Shown: piece by piece, positions 24,135 through 31,338 of the stretch
Layout of the letters: each line of letters opens with the position of its first letter
Position numbering within the stretch: the first letter of the stretch is position 1
DNA from: Selenomonadales bacterium
Lineage (GTDB): Bacteria; Bacillota; Negativicutes; Sporomusales; UBA7701
Assembly (NCBI GenBank): GCA_029975165.1
Contig: JARKPR010000080.1
Span: 1-34,184, forward strand
Direction: 5' to 3'
Length of the DNA stretch: 34,184 nt
Program-made: the position numbers and the translations under genes
Notes under the pieces: model-generated
Seen by the model: the letters and a program-made list of their open reading frames with translations, nothing else
Databases searched by the model: none
What the model was told of the DNA's origin: nothing

Positions 24135-24168
24135 CACAACCTGACCATTCACATGGTCAGGTTGTGTT
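24133..24168. terminator. Terminator overlapping the DUF1992 stop codon
   Basis: A perfect 14-bp stem (24133-24146 with 24155-24168) and an 8-nt loop, followed on the plus strand by UUAUUUU. It lies between convergent genes and ends both transcripts. Confidence 0.85.
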
Positions 24169-24178
24169 ATTTTCCTCG

Positions 24179-25270
24179 CTACGGCTTGATAACCGCCTTC
24201 ATCACCCGGCAATGCTCCACATCGTCGATCGCCTTGTTCGCCTCTTCCAGGCTGTAGTGGCGGGAAACCATCTTCTCCCATGCGAACCGCCCGCCATGCT
24301 TGCCCATAACCAGGATCGAACGGTAGAAATGGCTGAGATCGATCCCCCAGATCCCCTTCACCGTCAGATGCTTCTTGTTCACCAGCCAATGCGGGTTGAG
24401 CGTCACATCGCCGTTATCCGTATACTGCCCGGCGACCACATACGTCCCCGCGTCCCTGGCCATCGCCATGCCCTCGGCCACCGCCGCCGGCGACCCCGTG
24501 GCCTCGATCACCACATCCGCGCCCCGGCCGCCGGTCATCGCCCGCACCGCCTGCACGCGGTCCGTGGACGGCATCGCCCCGATATCGATCACCTCATCCG
24601 CGCCGAACTCGCGCGCCAGCTCCAGCCGTAGCGCCGGGCCGCCCACGACGACCACCCTTATCGCCCCCGCCAGCTGCGCCAGAATCGCCGCGTTCAGCCC
24701 CACCGGCCCGCTGCCCTGGACCACCACCGTATCCCCCAGCCTGATGCCGGCCTGCTCCACCGCGTGGAAAGCCGTCGGCAGCCCGCAGCCGCCGCCGATG
24801 AAAACCGCCGGGTCCAGGCCGGCAGGCAACTTCACGATCTTAACCCCCGGCTTCAAGTAAATCTTCGTGCTCCAGCCGCCGAGGAACCCGTCGGCCAGGC
24901 CGTACGTGATGCCGTAAACCTTGCGCTGCGGGCAGCGGGTCGACGTCTTCGCCACCAAACAATACCAGCAATTGTGGCATGTCTCGTGCACATCGAGGAA
25001 CGTCACCACGTCCCCCTCCTGCAGCACATTGCCGTCGACATCGCGGACCGTGCCGTTCATCCGGCCCATCCGCCCCACATTGATATGGCCCTGGATTATC
25101 GGATAAGGCACCCCCGCCAGCCGCCCGTGGTACAGGTGGACGTCGGTGCCGCACACCTCGCTGTAAATCGTCTCCAGCCACGCCGCCCCCGGCTCCAGCT
25201 CCGGTTCGGGGAACTCCCTGATCGCCAGCGGCGTCAGCGGCTTTTCCAGTATCGCAGCCCGAATCATCAA
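24179..25270 (-). CDS. Zinc-dependent alcohol dehydrogenase (MDR family)
   Basis: 363 residues. Cys 40 with GTDVH is the first catalytic zinc ligand. Cys 98, 101, 104 and 113 form the structural zinc site. VVQGSGPVGLNAAILAQLAGA is the Rossmann nucleotide-binding motif, and GGRGADVVIEATG follows. The usual GHE at the second zinc ligand is GHIN (61-64), so the Glu normally next to the zinc His is replaced. The enzyme probably oxidises or reduces an alcohol or polyol with NAD(P). It is monocistronic, and the opposite gene is a Cys/Pro-rich protein. Substrate unknown. Confidence 0.9.
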   Translation of the reverse strand: MMIRAAILEKPLTPLAIREFPEPELEPGAAWLETIYSEVCGTDVHLYHGRLAGVPYPIIQGHINVGRMGRMNGTVRDVDGNVLQEGDVVTFLDVHETCHNCWYCLVAKTSTRCPQRKVYGITYGLADGFLGGWSTKIYLKPGVKIVKLPAGLDPAVFIGGGCGLPTAFHAVEQAGIRLGDTVVVQGSGPVGLNAAILAQLAGAIRVVVVGGPALRLELAREFGADEVIDIGAMPSTDRVQAVRAMTGGRGADVVIEATGSPAAVAEGMAMARDAGTYVVAGQYTDNGDVTLNPHWLVNKKHLTVKGIWGIDLSHFYRSILVMGKHGGRFAWEKMVSRHYSLEEANKAIDDVEHCRVMKAVIKP

Positions 25271-25437
25271 AACACCATCTCCTTGTCAAGACTATCACTC
25301 TTCTTTCGTCGTCCGGCGCGCCAATCCTTCTCCTGTCCCGCCGCTGCCACATATCCCCATCCCCGGGGGCGGAACCGGCAGAACTAATTTTACATATAAT
25401 GTTTACAAATGGAACTTTATCGAGGAGGTATGTGCCG

Positions 25438-25737
25438 ATGCTCAAACTGCGTCGTCGCCGTCCAAAAAAGAAGAAGCCGGAAATCGTCGACTGGGAAAAA
25501 ACGGCCCGCCCCCCCACCAATTACCTGCCCGTCGGCTTCCCCTTCGTCACCTGCCGCCCCGTCTGCCCCGGCTGCTCCCCCGGCTGTCCCCCCTGCGCCG
25601 ATTATTCCTGCCGGCCCGTCACCGCCGGCTCCTGCCGCCCCGGGACCATCTTCTACCCCACCACCTGCCTCCCCTCCCAAACCTGCATGCCTACAGTGCC
25701 GCCCGGCTGTGTCCCCCGCCCCTGCTTTCCCGTCTGA
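25438..25737 (+). CDS. Cys/Pro-rich small protein, coat-like
   Basis: 99 residues. The start at 25438 follows GAGGAGG, with an AT-rich TATAAT-containing region farther upstream. A basic N-terminus (LKLRRRRPKKKKPE) leads into a tail with 11 cysteines in about 60 residues, mostly as C-x2-4-C with prolines (RPVCPGCSPGCPPC). No signal peptide. The composition resembles disulphide-linked spore coat proteins of sporulating Firmicutes, but no family is recognised. Metal binding is the alternative. The upstream CATATAATGT could be a sporulation-sigma -10 (sigma E/K like); this is weak. Confidence 0.6.
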   Translation: MLKLRRRRPKKKKPEIVDWEKTARPPTNYLPVGFPFVTCRPVCPGCSPGCPPCADYSCRPVTAGSCRPGTIFYPTTCLPSQTCMPTVPPGCVPRPCFPV

Positions 25738-25744
25738 CATCCTC

Positions 25745-25864
25745 GGCCGTTGATAGCCCCCCATCTGCGTTGTTGGCCCTGCGCGTGTTCACTCGGCGTA
25801 CGCCGCGAGTACGCCTCCGCTCGCATGCTCGGTCCGCCTAGCATCTGGGGGACTCTGAACGGCC
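25745..25864. repeat. 120-bp inverted-repeat element, copy 1 (MITE/REP-like)
   Basis: The ends are imperfect inverted repeats: GGCCGTT at the left and AACGGCC at the right, each with an inner CATCTGC/GCATCTGG block. No coding potential. A second copy of the same size, orientation and end sequences lies at 26976-27097. Both sit in the gaps bordering the asparaginase gene. Confidence 0.75.
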
Positions 25865-25920
25865 TCCACTCCTACATACGTTTTTTCTTGCAAAAGCAAA
25901 TAATGTACCGATTATCCAAT

Positions 25921-25933
25921 ATGCTATAATAAA
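25921..25933 (+). promoter_or_regulatory. Extended -10 promoter of the asparaginase gene
   Basis: ATGCTATAATAAA has TATAAT at 25925-25930 and an upstream TG. It is identical to the DUF1232 promoter core at 3684-3696. A weak or absent -35 is normal for extended -10 promoters. Confidence 0.6.
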
Positions 25934-25964
25934 TCATGCGAACATTCCGCCCGGAGGTGCCCGC

Positions 25965-26957
25965 GTGAAAAAAAGGATCGTCATCGTCGCCACCGGCGGC
26001 ACCATCGCCGGCCAGGCCGCCTCCAGCACCGAAACCGCCTGCTACAAATCCGCCCTTCTGCCCATCGACCAACTCATCGCCGCCGTCCCCGCCCTCCGGG
26101 ACATCGCCGTCGTCAGCGGCGAACAGCTCGCCCAACTCGACAGCGCCGACATGACCCCCGCCGTCTGGCTGGCCCTGGCGGCGCGCGTCAACGCCCTCCT
26201 CGCCGACGGCGCCGTCGACGGCGTCGTCGTCACCCACGGCACCGACACCATGGAAGAAACCGCCTACTTCCTCAACCTCGTCGTCAAAAGCGCCAAACCC
26301 GTCGTCCTCGTAGGCGCGCTGCGGCCAGCCAACGTCATGAGCACCGACGGGCCCATGAACCTCTACGACGCCGTCCTGCTCGCCGCCGCCGCCGAGGCCG
26401 CCGGCAACGGCGTCCTCGTCTCCCTCAACGACACCATCAACTGCAGCCGCGATGTCACCAAGACCAACACCGCCCTCCAGGATGCCTTCAAAGCCCCCGA
26501 GCTCGGCTACCTCGGCTACATCCAGGCCGGCAGGCCCCACTTCTACCGCCGGCCGGCCCGCAAACACACCTGCGCCGCCGAATTCGACCTCGCCGGCCTC
26601 ACCGCCCTGCCCAGAGTCGAAATCATCTACGCCTACGTCGGCAGCGACTGCTCCCTTGCCGACGCGGCCGTCGCCGCCGGCGCCCAAGGCATCGTCTACG
26701 CCGGCGTCGGCAACGGCGGCATGCCCGCCGCCGTCCGCGGCCACCTCGCCGCCCTCGCCTGTCGCGGCACCGTAATCGTCCGCAGCACCCGCGTCGCCAG
26801 CGGCATCGTCACCCGCAACAGCGCCGTCTGCGACGACGACTGCCGCTTCATCGCCGCCGACACCCTCAACCCCCAAAAAGCGCGCGTCCTGCTCATGCTG
26901 GCGCTGACGAAAACAAATGACCCGGCTGAAATCCAGCGCATGTTCTGGGAATATTGA
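25965..26957 (+). CDS. ansA: L-asparaginase
   Basis: 330 residues, family length. First catalytic motif TGGTIAG (10-16) with the nucleophilic Thr; second motif VVVTHGTDTMEETA with the Thr/Asp pair; also LVGALRPANVMSTDGPMNLYDAV. No clear signal peptide, so it is probably cytoplasmic, although the sequence is closer to type II enzymes in the motif region. It converts asparagine to aspartate and ammonia. The start ATG/GTG choice follows the GGAGG upstream (GTG at 25965). It is monocistronic and bordered by two copies of an inverted-repeat element. Confidence 0.95.
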   Translation: MKKRIVIVATGGTIAGQAASSTETACYKSALLPIDQLIAAVPALRDIAVVSGEQLAQLDSADMTPAVWLALAARVNALLADGAVDGVVVTHGTDTMEETAYFLNLVVKSAKPVVLVGALRPANVMSTDGPMNLYDAVLLAAAAEAAGNGVLVSLNDTINCSRDVTKTNTALQDAFKAPELGYLGYIQAGRPHFYRRPARKHTCAAEFDLAGLTALPRVEIIYAYVGSDCSLADAAVAAGAQGIVYAGVGNGGMPAAVRGHLAALACRGTVIVRSTRVASGIVTRNSAVCDDDCRFIAADTLNPQKARVLLMLALTKTNDPAEIQRMFWEY

Positions 26958-26975
26958 TATTGTGGCAAAACTAAT

Positions 26976-27097
26976 AGGCCGTCCAGAAGCGCCCATCTGC
27001 GGCGTTGCTCCTCGGCTGCCATCTTCAGCGTACGTTCGTGTACGCTTCCGGTGTCACCCTCCGGTGCGCCTTGCATCTGGGCACTTCTGAACGGCCT
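26976..27097. repeat. 120-bp inverted-repeat element, copy 2 (MITE/REP-like)
   Basis: The left end AGGCCGTCCAGAAGCGCCCA and the right end (reverse complement) AGGCCGTTCAGAAGTGCCCA match at 18 of 20 positions. The centre is a GC-rich imperfect palindrome with GCGTACG/CGTGTACGC. It has the same structure as copy 1. It lies at the start of a 445-bp gene-free stretch (26958-27402) that also holds a terminator, a possible structured RNA and the XRE-cupin promoter. Confidence 0.75.
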
Positions 27098-27123
27098 TTC
27101 TCATCCCTTGGAATGCTCATAGC

Positions 27124-27150
27124 GGAAAACCTCCCTTTCAGGCGGTTTTT
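27124..27150. terminator. Terminator in the asparaginase-XRE intergenic region
   Basis: AAAACC-TCC and GG-CGGTTTT form a hairpin with one mismatch, followed by UUUUU on the plus strand and UUUU on the minus strand. It may end the asparaginase transcript (plus) and a putative RNA on the minus strand. Confidence 0.6.
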
Positions 27151-27172
27151 GCTATTACGCAAAATCCACGTG

Positions 27173-27264
27173 GGCGAGCCTTCTCCTGGCCGCAGCCTAT
27201 GCGACAGCCGTAATCTATGACGACCTAGGCAGCTTCCCGGGTACAGGATTCCTCGCCGCCCGCC
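27173..27264 (-). ncRNA. Candidate structured RNA (unassigned)
   Basis: A ~90-nt irregular hairpin: closing helix GGCGGGC/GCUCGCC (27258-27264 with 27173-27179), then UCCUG/CAGGA (27244-27248 with 27184-27188), then an inner GCUGCCUA/UAGGCUGC arm with one mismatch. A terminator-like hairpin lies about 23 nt beyond on the minus strand. The long rod with an internal bubble is reminiscent of 6S-like RNAs, but no conserved motif that would prove a family was recognised. The strand is uncertain because the fold is similar on both. Confidence 0.3.
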
Positions 27265-27333
27265 AACGCCCCTCTTCGCCGTAATACTCTTCTTACACTA
27301 CCCGCCTAAATTTTATCAAATCAAAAAGCTGTC

Positions 27334-27382
27334 TTGCCGGCATTATCTTCACATGTTATATTATACACACGGATAATATAAC
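27334..27382 (+). promoter_or_regulatory. Promoter and operator of the XRE-cupin gene
   Basis: -35 TTGCCG (27334-27339), 17-bp spacer, -10 TATATT (27357-27362). The -10 is inside a perfect 10-bp inverted repeat GTTATATTAT/ATAATATAAC (27355-27364 and 27373-27382) with an 8-bp centre. This fits an autoregulatory operator for the encoded XRE-family protein. Confidence 0.75.
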
Positions 27383-27402
27383 GCACGCACGGAGGAACCG
27401 CC

Positions 27403-27996
27403 ATGGACAACCTGTCGGCCGTCATCGGCGCCAACCTCGCGGAAATCCGCCGCAACCGAGGCCTCACCCTCGACAAGGTCGCCGAACTCTCTGGCGTCAG
27501 CAAAGCGATGGTCGGCCAGATCGAGCGCGGCGAATCCAACCCCACCGTAGCCACCCTCTGGAAGGTCGCCCTCGGCCTGCGCATCCCCTTCAGCGAACTC
27601 ATCACCGAAAAACGCCCCCCGGTCGAAATCGTCCGCTGTACCGATATCCCGCCGGTCGTCGACGACGCGGCCGGCGTCAAAATCTTCCCCTTCTTCCCCT
27701 TCGAACGCGACCGTCACTTTGAAATCTTCGTCGTCACCCTCGAACCCAGCGCTTCCCACGCCTCCGACCCCCACGCCAGCCACTCCGAAGAATACATCCT
27801 CCTCATCGAAGGCGCGATCGAAATCGTCATCGGCGCCGACGCCTACCGGCTCGAAACCGGCGACGCCATCCGCTGCCACGCCGACAAGCCCCACTTCTAC
27901 CGCAACCTCGCCGACCGGCCGGTGCGCTTCCTCGACATCATCTACTACGGCCAAAGCGGCGACACTGCCGTCGCCCCCCTCCGCACCACCATCTAA
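27403..27996 (+). CDS. XRE family regulator with cupin domain
   Basis: 197 residues. The helix-turn-helix at residues ~7-62 (IGANLAEIRRNRGLTLDKVAELSGVSKAMVGQIERGESNPTV, abbreviated) is a clear XRE domain. A linker precedes the C-terminal cupin barrel (HASHSEEYILLIEGAIEIVIG, YRLETGDAIRCHADKPHFYRN), which binds a small ligand in relatives such as the PuuR-like regulators. It probably controls amino acid, polyamine or similar catabolism; the target is not given by neighbours. The palindrome over its own promoter suggests autoregulation. A strong terminator follows. Confidence 0.9.
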   Translation: MDNLSAVIGANLAEIRRNRGLTLDKVAELSGVSKAMVGQIERGESNPTVATLWKVALGLRIPFSELITEKRPPVEIVRCTDIPPVVDDAAGVKIFPFFPFERDRHFEIFVVTLEPSASHASDPHASHSEEYILLIEGAIEIVIGADAYRLETGDAIRCHADKPHFYRNLADRPVRFLDIIYYGQSGDTAVAPLRTTI

Positions 27997-28000
27997 CGCC

Positions 28001-28031
28001 AAAAGCCTGCAGCCGGTAACTGCAGGCTTTT
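28001..28031 (+). terminator. Terminator after the XRE-cupin gene
   Basis: A perfect 12-bp stem AAAAGCCTGCAG/CTGCAGGCTTTT with a 7-nt loop, followed by a U-run (UUCUU). Confidence 0.9.
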
Positions 28032-28056
28032 TCTTCATCCATATTCACGGCCCGTG

Positions 28057-28698
28057 CTACGGCAAGCCGGACAACATTTTGGCCCCCTGGAGAACCGCCG
28101 CGCCGGCCGCCAGCCACACCCCGGCGGAAGCCAGGCAGACCGCGAGCGCCCGCCAGGCGGTAATACCTGTCGCAACCGCCACCCCGCTCAGCGTGATATA
28201 CACCGACCATCCCAGGACAACGTTATCCACCAGCGTCACCAGCAGCCCTTGCCGGCCGACGAAGAAAAGCACCATCAGCCGCGCCAGGCCCAGTACCACG
28301 CCGGGGATCACCGTCGTGAACGCGTTCACCACCCGCATCTCCCGGACCTCGCACCGGCCTCCCATCAGTTTGCTGAAAACGCACAGCAGATAACTCTCCG
28401 CTAGGAAATAAATCCAGGAAAACAGAAAAATAAGCGGCGTATAAACTACCAGTTGCATTCTCGTCACCCGGTGGTCGAAGCTGCCGGGATAGAACATCAC
28501 CACCAGGAACAGCCCCACAATGAACAGCGCCGTAAACGACAGCCACAGCATCTGCGCCGACTTGGCCGTTTCGTTGGCCAGCAGCCAGCGGGTCGTCGCC
28601 TGCGGCCGGAAATAGATATCCCGCCAGGGATTGATCTCCGCCGGCACTTCCTGCCTATCCCTGTCCGCCTCTTCCTGCTCGCGGCGCTTCTCATCCAT
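28057..28698 (-). CDS. YIP1-like membrane protein
   Basis: 213 residues. A charged cytoplasmic N-terminus (MDEKRREQEEADRDRQ) is followed by NPWRDIYFRPQATTRWLL, a block typical of bacterial YIP1-family proteins, and then five predicted membrane segments. The function of the family in bacteria is unknown. It starts inside the end of the EamA transporter gene (8-nt overlap), so the two are translationally coupled. Confidence 0.75.
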   Translation of the reverse strand: MDEKRREQEEADRDRQEVPAEINPWRDIYFRPQATTRWLLANETAKSAQMLWLSFTALFIVGLFLVVMFYPGSFDHRVTRMQLVVYTPLIFLFSWIYFLAESYLLCVFSKLMGGRCEVREMRVVNAFTTVIPGVVLGLARLMVLFFVGRQGLLVTLVDNVVLGWSVYITLSGVAVATGITAWRALAVCLASAGVWLAAGAAVLQGAKMLSGLP

Positions 28699-29572
28699 CG
28701 CCTTCCACCCCCTTCTGCACGCCCGCCACCGCCGCTATCACCATCGCCATCCCGACCAGCTGCCAGCCGGTCAGCGCCTCGCCGAACACCGCCGCCCCGA
28801 CCGTCGCCGCCACCAGCGGCTCCAGCGTGGCCGTCACCGCCGCCCGGCCCGGCTCCACATACGTCAGCCCCACCGTATACAGCAGATAAGCCAGCACCGT
28901 CGAAAAAAGCCCCAGCCCGACGACATACACCCATACCTGCCAGGCGGCGAACAGCGCCCGCCCTTCCCATAGACCGCTGAACGGCAGACTTGCCGCCGCC
29001 GCGAAAATAAACGTATAAATCGTCACCGTCAGCGCCCGGTACTTGCGGAGCGCCAACTTGCCGAAAATACTGTACAGCGCGTAGCCCGCCCCCGCCCCCA
29101 GGCCGGTCATCAGGCCCAGCGGCGAAACCGTGCCCGCGAAGCCCGGCAGCACCCCGACCACCAGCGCGCAGCCGACGAACGTCACCGCCACCGCCGCCGC
29201 CTTCCTGCCGGTCAGAGCCTCGCCGAACACCAGCCGCGACAGCACCGCCACGAACGCCGGCGCGGTATACAGCAGCACCGCCGCCACCGCCACCGAAGTC
29301 GTCCCGATCGCCGTAAAATAACACCAATTAAAAAAAAGGACGCTGAAAATCCCCGTGCCGACGAACAGGCCGCCGTCCGCCGGCCGGATCGCCAGCGCGT
29401 CCCGGTCCCTGGCGGCCGCGTACGCCGCCAGCCCGGCCGCGCTGATCGCCACCCGCACGGCCACGATCTGCAGCGGCGAAAAACCGTACGCCGTCAGACC
29501 TTTTACAAACAGCGAAATTATCCCCCACAGCGCCGCCGCCGCCGCAATCAGCCAATAAGCCCATCTCGCCAC
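28691..29572 (-). CDS. DMT superfamily (EamA) transporter
   Basis: 293 residues with ten membrane segments in two five-helix EamA repeats. The start is GTG at 29572 with GGGAG 8 nt upstream. First half: AYWLIAAAAALWGIISLFVKGL, FFNWCYFTAIGTTSVAVAAVLLYTAPAFVA. Second half: TGLGAGAGYALYSIFGKLALRK, STVLAYLLYTVGLTYVEPGRAAVTATLEPLVAA. Members export or import small metabolites; the substrate is not predictable. It is co-transcribed with the YIP1-like gene. Confidence 0.9.
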   Translation of the reverse strand: MARWAYWLIAAAAALWGIISLFVKGLTAYGFSPLQIVAVRVAISAAGLAAYAAARDRDALAIRPADGGLFVGTGIFSVLFFNWCYFTAIGTTSVAVAAVLLYTAPAFVAVLSRLVFGEALTGRKAAAVAVTFVGCALVVGVLPGFAGTVSPLGLMTGLGAGAGYALYSIFGKLALRKYRALTVTIYTFIFAAAASLPFSGLWEGRALFAAWQVWVYVVGLGLFSTVLAYLLYTVGLTYVEPGRAAVTATLEPLVAATVGAAVFGEALTGWQLVGMAMVIAAVAGVQKGVEGDG

Positions 29573-29615
29573 GAACTCTTCTCCCGTCGAAATTCCTGGC
29601 CGTCAAAATCAGCCA

Positions 29616-29636
29616 CCCCTTGCCAACGGCAAGGGG
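29616..29636. terminator. Hairpin upstream of the EamA gene
   Basis: CCCCTTGCC-AAC-GGCAAGGGG, a perfect 9-bp stem with a 3-nt loop. No U-run on either strand. It separates the phage-derived small genes from the EamA transcript and could be a weak terminator or leader structure. Confidence 0.5.
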
Positions 29637-29695
29637 CACGGCCCGAGACCAGTCTATAACCGTCCGGCGGTATTTGTCAAGGGACGCCCCCTCCC

Positions 29696-30088
29696 CTACA
29701 GAAGAATCGCCGCCAGTTTATCGAGCGCGCTGCGGCGGATCTTGAACAGATACGACTTCTGTATCCCCAGGCGCAGCCTCGCCTGGTACCGTCCCCACCC
29801 CTCGAAATACAGCAGCCGCACCAGTTCCCGTTCCTGGGGGCTAAGCGCCTCACAGGCGATCTCGATCGCCCGCGCCCGCCGGATATTCTCCGACCGCTCC
29901 TCCCGCTTCACCGCGTACGCCCCCGTGCCGTCCGAGGGATTGCCTCCCGGCGTCAGGTCCTCGTAGCGCCGCGTGCAGTTCGGGAACAGGTGCCGCAGCT
30001 CCGCCGCCTCCATCGCCGCCTGGGCCCGCAGCAGCGGATACCCCGCCAGCACCTCCTCCAGCCGTTCGTCGCTGTACCAACTACCCAT
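29696..30088 (-). CDS. ArpU/RinA-like phage late transcription regulator
   Basis: 130 residues. The start at 30088 lies 7 nt after GGGGAGG. Acidic helical N-terminus (YSDERLEEVLAGYPLL). The C-terminal sigma region 4-like helix-turn-helix reads LSPQERELVRLLYFEGWGRYQARLRLGIQKSYLFKIRRSALDKL. Such proteins switch on late genes in Firmicute phages and normally sit just upstream of terminase. Here no phage gene follows; terminase is 26 kb away. It is the last gene of a cluster of small overlapping phage-type genes. Confidence 0.75.
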   Translation of the reverse strand: MGSWYSDERLEEVLAGYPLLRAQAAMEAAELRHLFPNCTRRYEDLTPGGNPSDGTGAYAVKREERSENIRRARAIEIACEALSPQERELVRLLYFEGWGRYQARLRLGIQKSYLFKIRRSALDKLAAILL

Positions 30089-30573
30089 CATCGCCCCTCC
30101 CCGCCGCACGGCTGCAATGTCGGCAATGCCGCCGGTACTGGCCGATCGCCCGCACCATCGCCACCAGCTCCTTCGGCAGAATCCGCCGGTCGGTATACCA
30201 CCACAGCGCCGTCCGTTCGTCCTCCGTCGCCAGCGGCATACCGTTCATCGCCACGTACCGGGCCAGGCGCCCCTCGGCGCACGCTCGTCTGAACTGCGTC
30301 ACATGCGCGAAGATCGCCTCGACATCCACCCTCGCCTGCGTGCAAATGGCTGCCAGCAGCATCTCCGCCCCCCCATTGACCAGCGGCCTCCTCACTCGCC
30401 GCCGCGCCGCGAGCAGACCGCCTCTTGCGGTACTCGCGGAGGAACCGGCCGACCTGCATCCGGCCGCACCCCCTGCGTGCCGCCAGACTGCGCAACAACA
30501 GCTCCGCCTCCGCCCAGCGCGACGGCGGCAAAACCTCGCGGAAACTCCGCCCGCCACCTCGTTTCACCGTCAC
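30081..30573 (-). pseudogene. Phage-type gene with an apparent frameshift at a G7 tract
   Basis: Frame 1 starts at GTG 30573 (GGAGG 9 nt upstream): MTVKRGGGRSFREVLPPS, AEAELLLRSLAARRG, QVGRFLREYRKR. It has strong GC bias in third positions. After about 30375 the coding signal moves to another frame, AEMLLAAICTQARVDVEAIFAHVTQFRR and DERTALWWYTDRRILPKELV, ending at 30081. The switch fits a run of seven Gs on the minus strand (30368-30374); with six Gs one ~163-residue protein results. A separate GTG at 30395 could start the second part alone. A sequencing error, a real mutation or slippage are all possible. Function is not recognised. Confidence 0.55.
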
Positions 30574-30682
30574 CGTTCCCGGCCTCCTCCCGCAGCCTCC
30601 CGCCGCACGCCTCGCAAGGCTTGTCCCCCGCCGCCGCGCTATACCACACATGGCCGCAACCACCGCAAACAAACCGCCGCAC
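30392..30682 (-). CDS. Small zinc-ribbon protein
   Basis: 96 residues if read to the in-frame stop at 30392. The start GTG at 30682 has GGAGG 8 nt upstream. Two CxxC pairs (VCGGCGHVWYS and PCEACGG) form a zinc ribbon in the first ~30 residues. Beyond residue ~37 the frame overlaps the stronger coding frame that starts at 30573, so the true end is doubtful and the remainder may be non-native. It is similar in style to small zinc-ribbon proteins of phage early operons. Confidence 0.45.
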   Translation of the reverse strand: MRRFVCGGCGHVWYSAAAGDKPCEACGGRLREEAGNGDGETRWRAEFPRGFAAVALGGGGAVVAQSGGTQGVRPDAGRPVPPRVPQEAVCSRRGGE

Positions 30683-30706
30683 CGGCAATCCCTCCTATTT
30701 AATCCC

Positions 30707-30889
30707 TCAAACAAGCCCCAGCATCCGGTCCACCAACCGTACCTTGCAATCCGTGTGGGCGTGGATCATCTTGCCGCTTTCGAAAACCAGCCGCTCCTCG
30801 TCCGCCAGGATCGCCTCGCCGCAGCCGCTGCACACCCCGGCCTCCGCCGGCTCGCGCGGCGGGTCCAGGCGCCAGTCCCCCAGCCTCAT
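30707..30889 (-). CDS. Small zinc-finger phage-type protein
   Basis: 60 residues. The ATG at 30889 overlaps the TGA of the upstream gene (ATGA), so it is translationally coupled. It has CSGCGEAI followed by a HAHTDC motif, a likely zinc site (C-x2-C, H-x3-C spacing). It ends VRLVDRMLGLV. Proteins of this kind are common in prophage early regions. Function unknown. Confidence 0.65.
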   Translation of the reverse strand: MRLGDWRLDPPREPAEAGVCSGCGEAILADEERLVFESGKMIHAHTDCKVRLVDRMLGLV

Positions 30890-31113
30890 CCCGCTCCGCC
30901 CCGTTCGCCGCCGCGTACCGCCTCCCGCCGGTAAGCCACGATCGCCTCCTCCACAGCCGCCAACTGTGCGGGGCTGAGATGGACGCACACCATATCCGTC
31001 GTGCCGAACCCGCCTAAAGTAACATATACCACCTCGCCGAAAGCGAACCGCTCACCCTGGACCTCTACAGGCAGCCCTTCCTCCTCATACAGCGACAAGC
31101 TCACCCTCGCCAT
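30886..31113 (-). CDS. Small phage-type hypothetical protein
   Basis: 75 residues. The start at 31113 is supported by GGGAGG 7 nt upstream. Beta-rich (VSLSLYEEEGLPVEVQGERFAFGEVVYVTLGGFG), then a helix (AQLAAVEEAIVAYRREAV). No recognised family. It is the first gene of the minus-strand early-type cluster that diverges from the repressor gene. Confidence 0.6.
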   Translation of the reverse strand: MARVSLSLYEEEGLPVEVQGERFAFGEVVYVTLGGFGTTDMVCVHLSPAQLAAVEEAIVAYRREAVRGGERGGAG

Positions 31114-31149
31114 CTCCGCACCTCCCATCTTCTCCCCGCCGCCGCGCAC

Positions 31150-31335
31150 TTCATATTCGATATATATATCCTTTTACCTGTAATAATATCGATTTATTCG
31201 AACATTGTCAATAGATTATTTCGAATAAATTAATTCGCTATTGCATAATTATAGACTTATTCTAAAAGGTTAATTATCGACCAACTCGAAATATAGCAAC
31301 GAATATACCTAGCTCATTCGAATTACGGAGGTCCT
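31150..31335. promoter_or_regulatory. AT-rich operator/promoter region between repressor and early-type genes
   Basis: The stretch is strongly AT-rich against a GC-rich background. It contains three TTCGAA cores at 31197-31202, 31220-31225 and 31317-31322, within a consensus close to TTATTCGAA(T)AA, plus degenerate copies (ATTCGATA near 31155, CTCGAAAT near 31285). Several palindromic copies between divergent genes are the usual layout of a phage CI/Cro-type operator region. Confidence 0.6.
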
Positions 31336-31338
31336 CAC

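Noticed and set aside
27173-27264. SRP RNA, cobalamin or TPP riboswitch
   Set aside because: None of the diagnostic motifs (SRP GGAA/AGCAG helix, B12 box, TPP CTGAGA) is present on either strand.
30088-30714. One 208-residue protein covering the zinc-ribbon and frameshifted genes
   Set aside because: Only its middle part has coding bias. Its ends are Arg/Gly-rich shadow frames of neighbouring genes.
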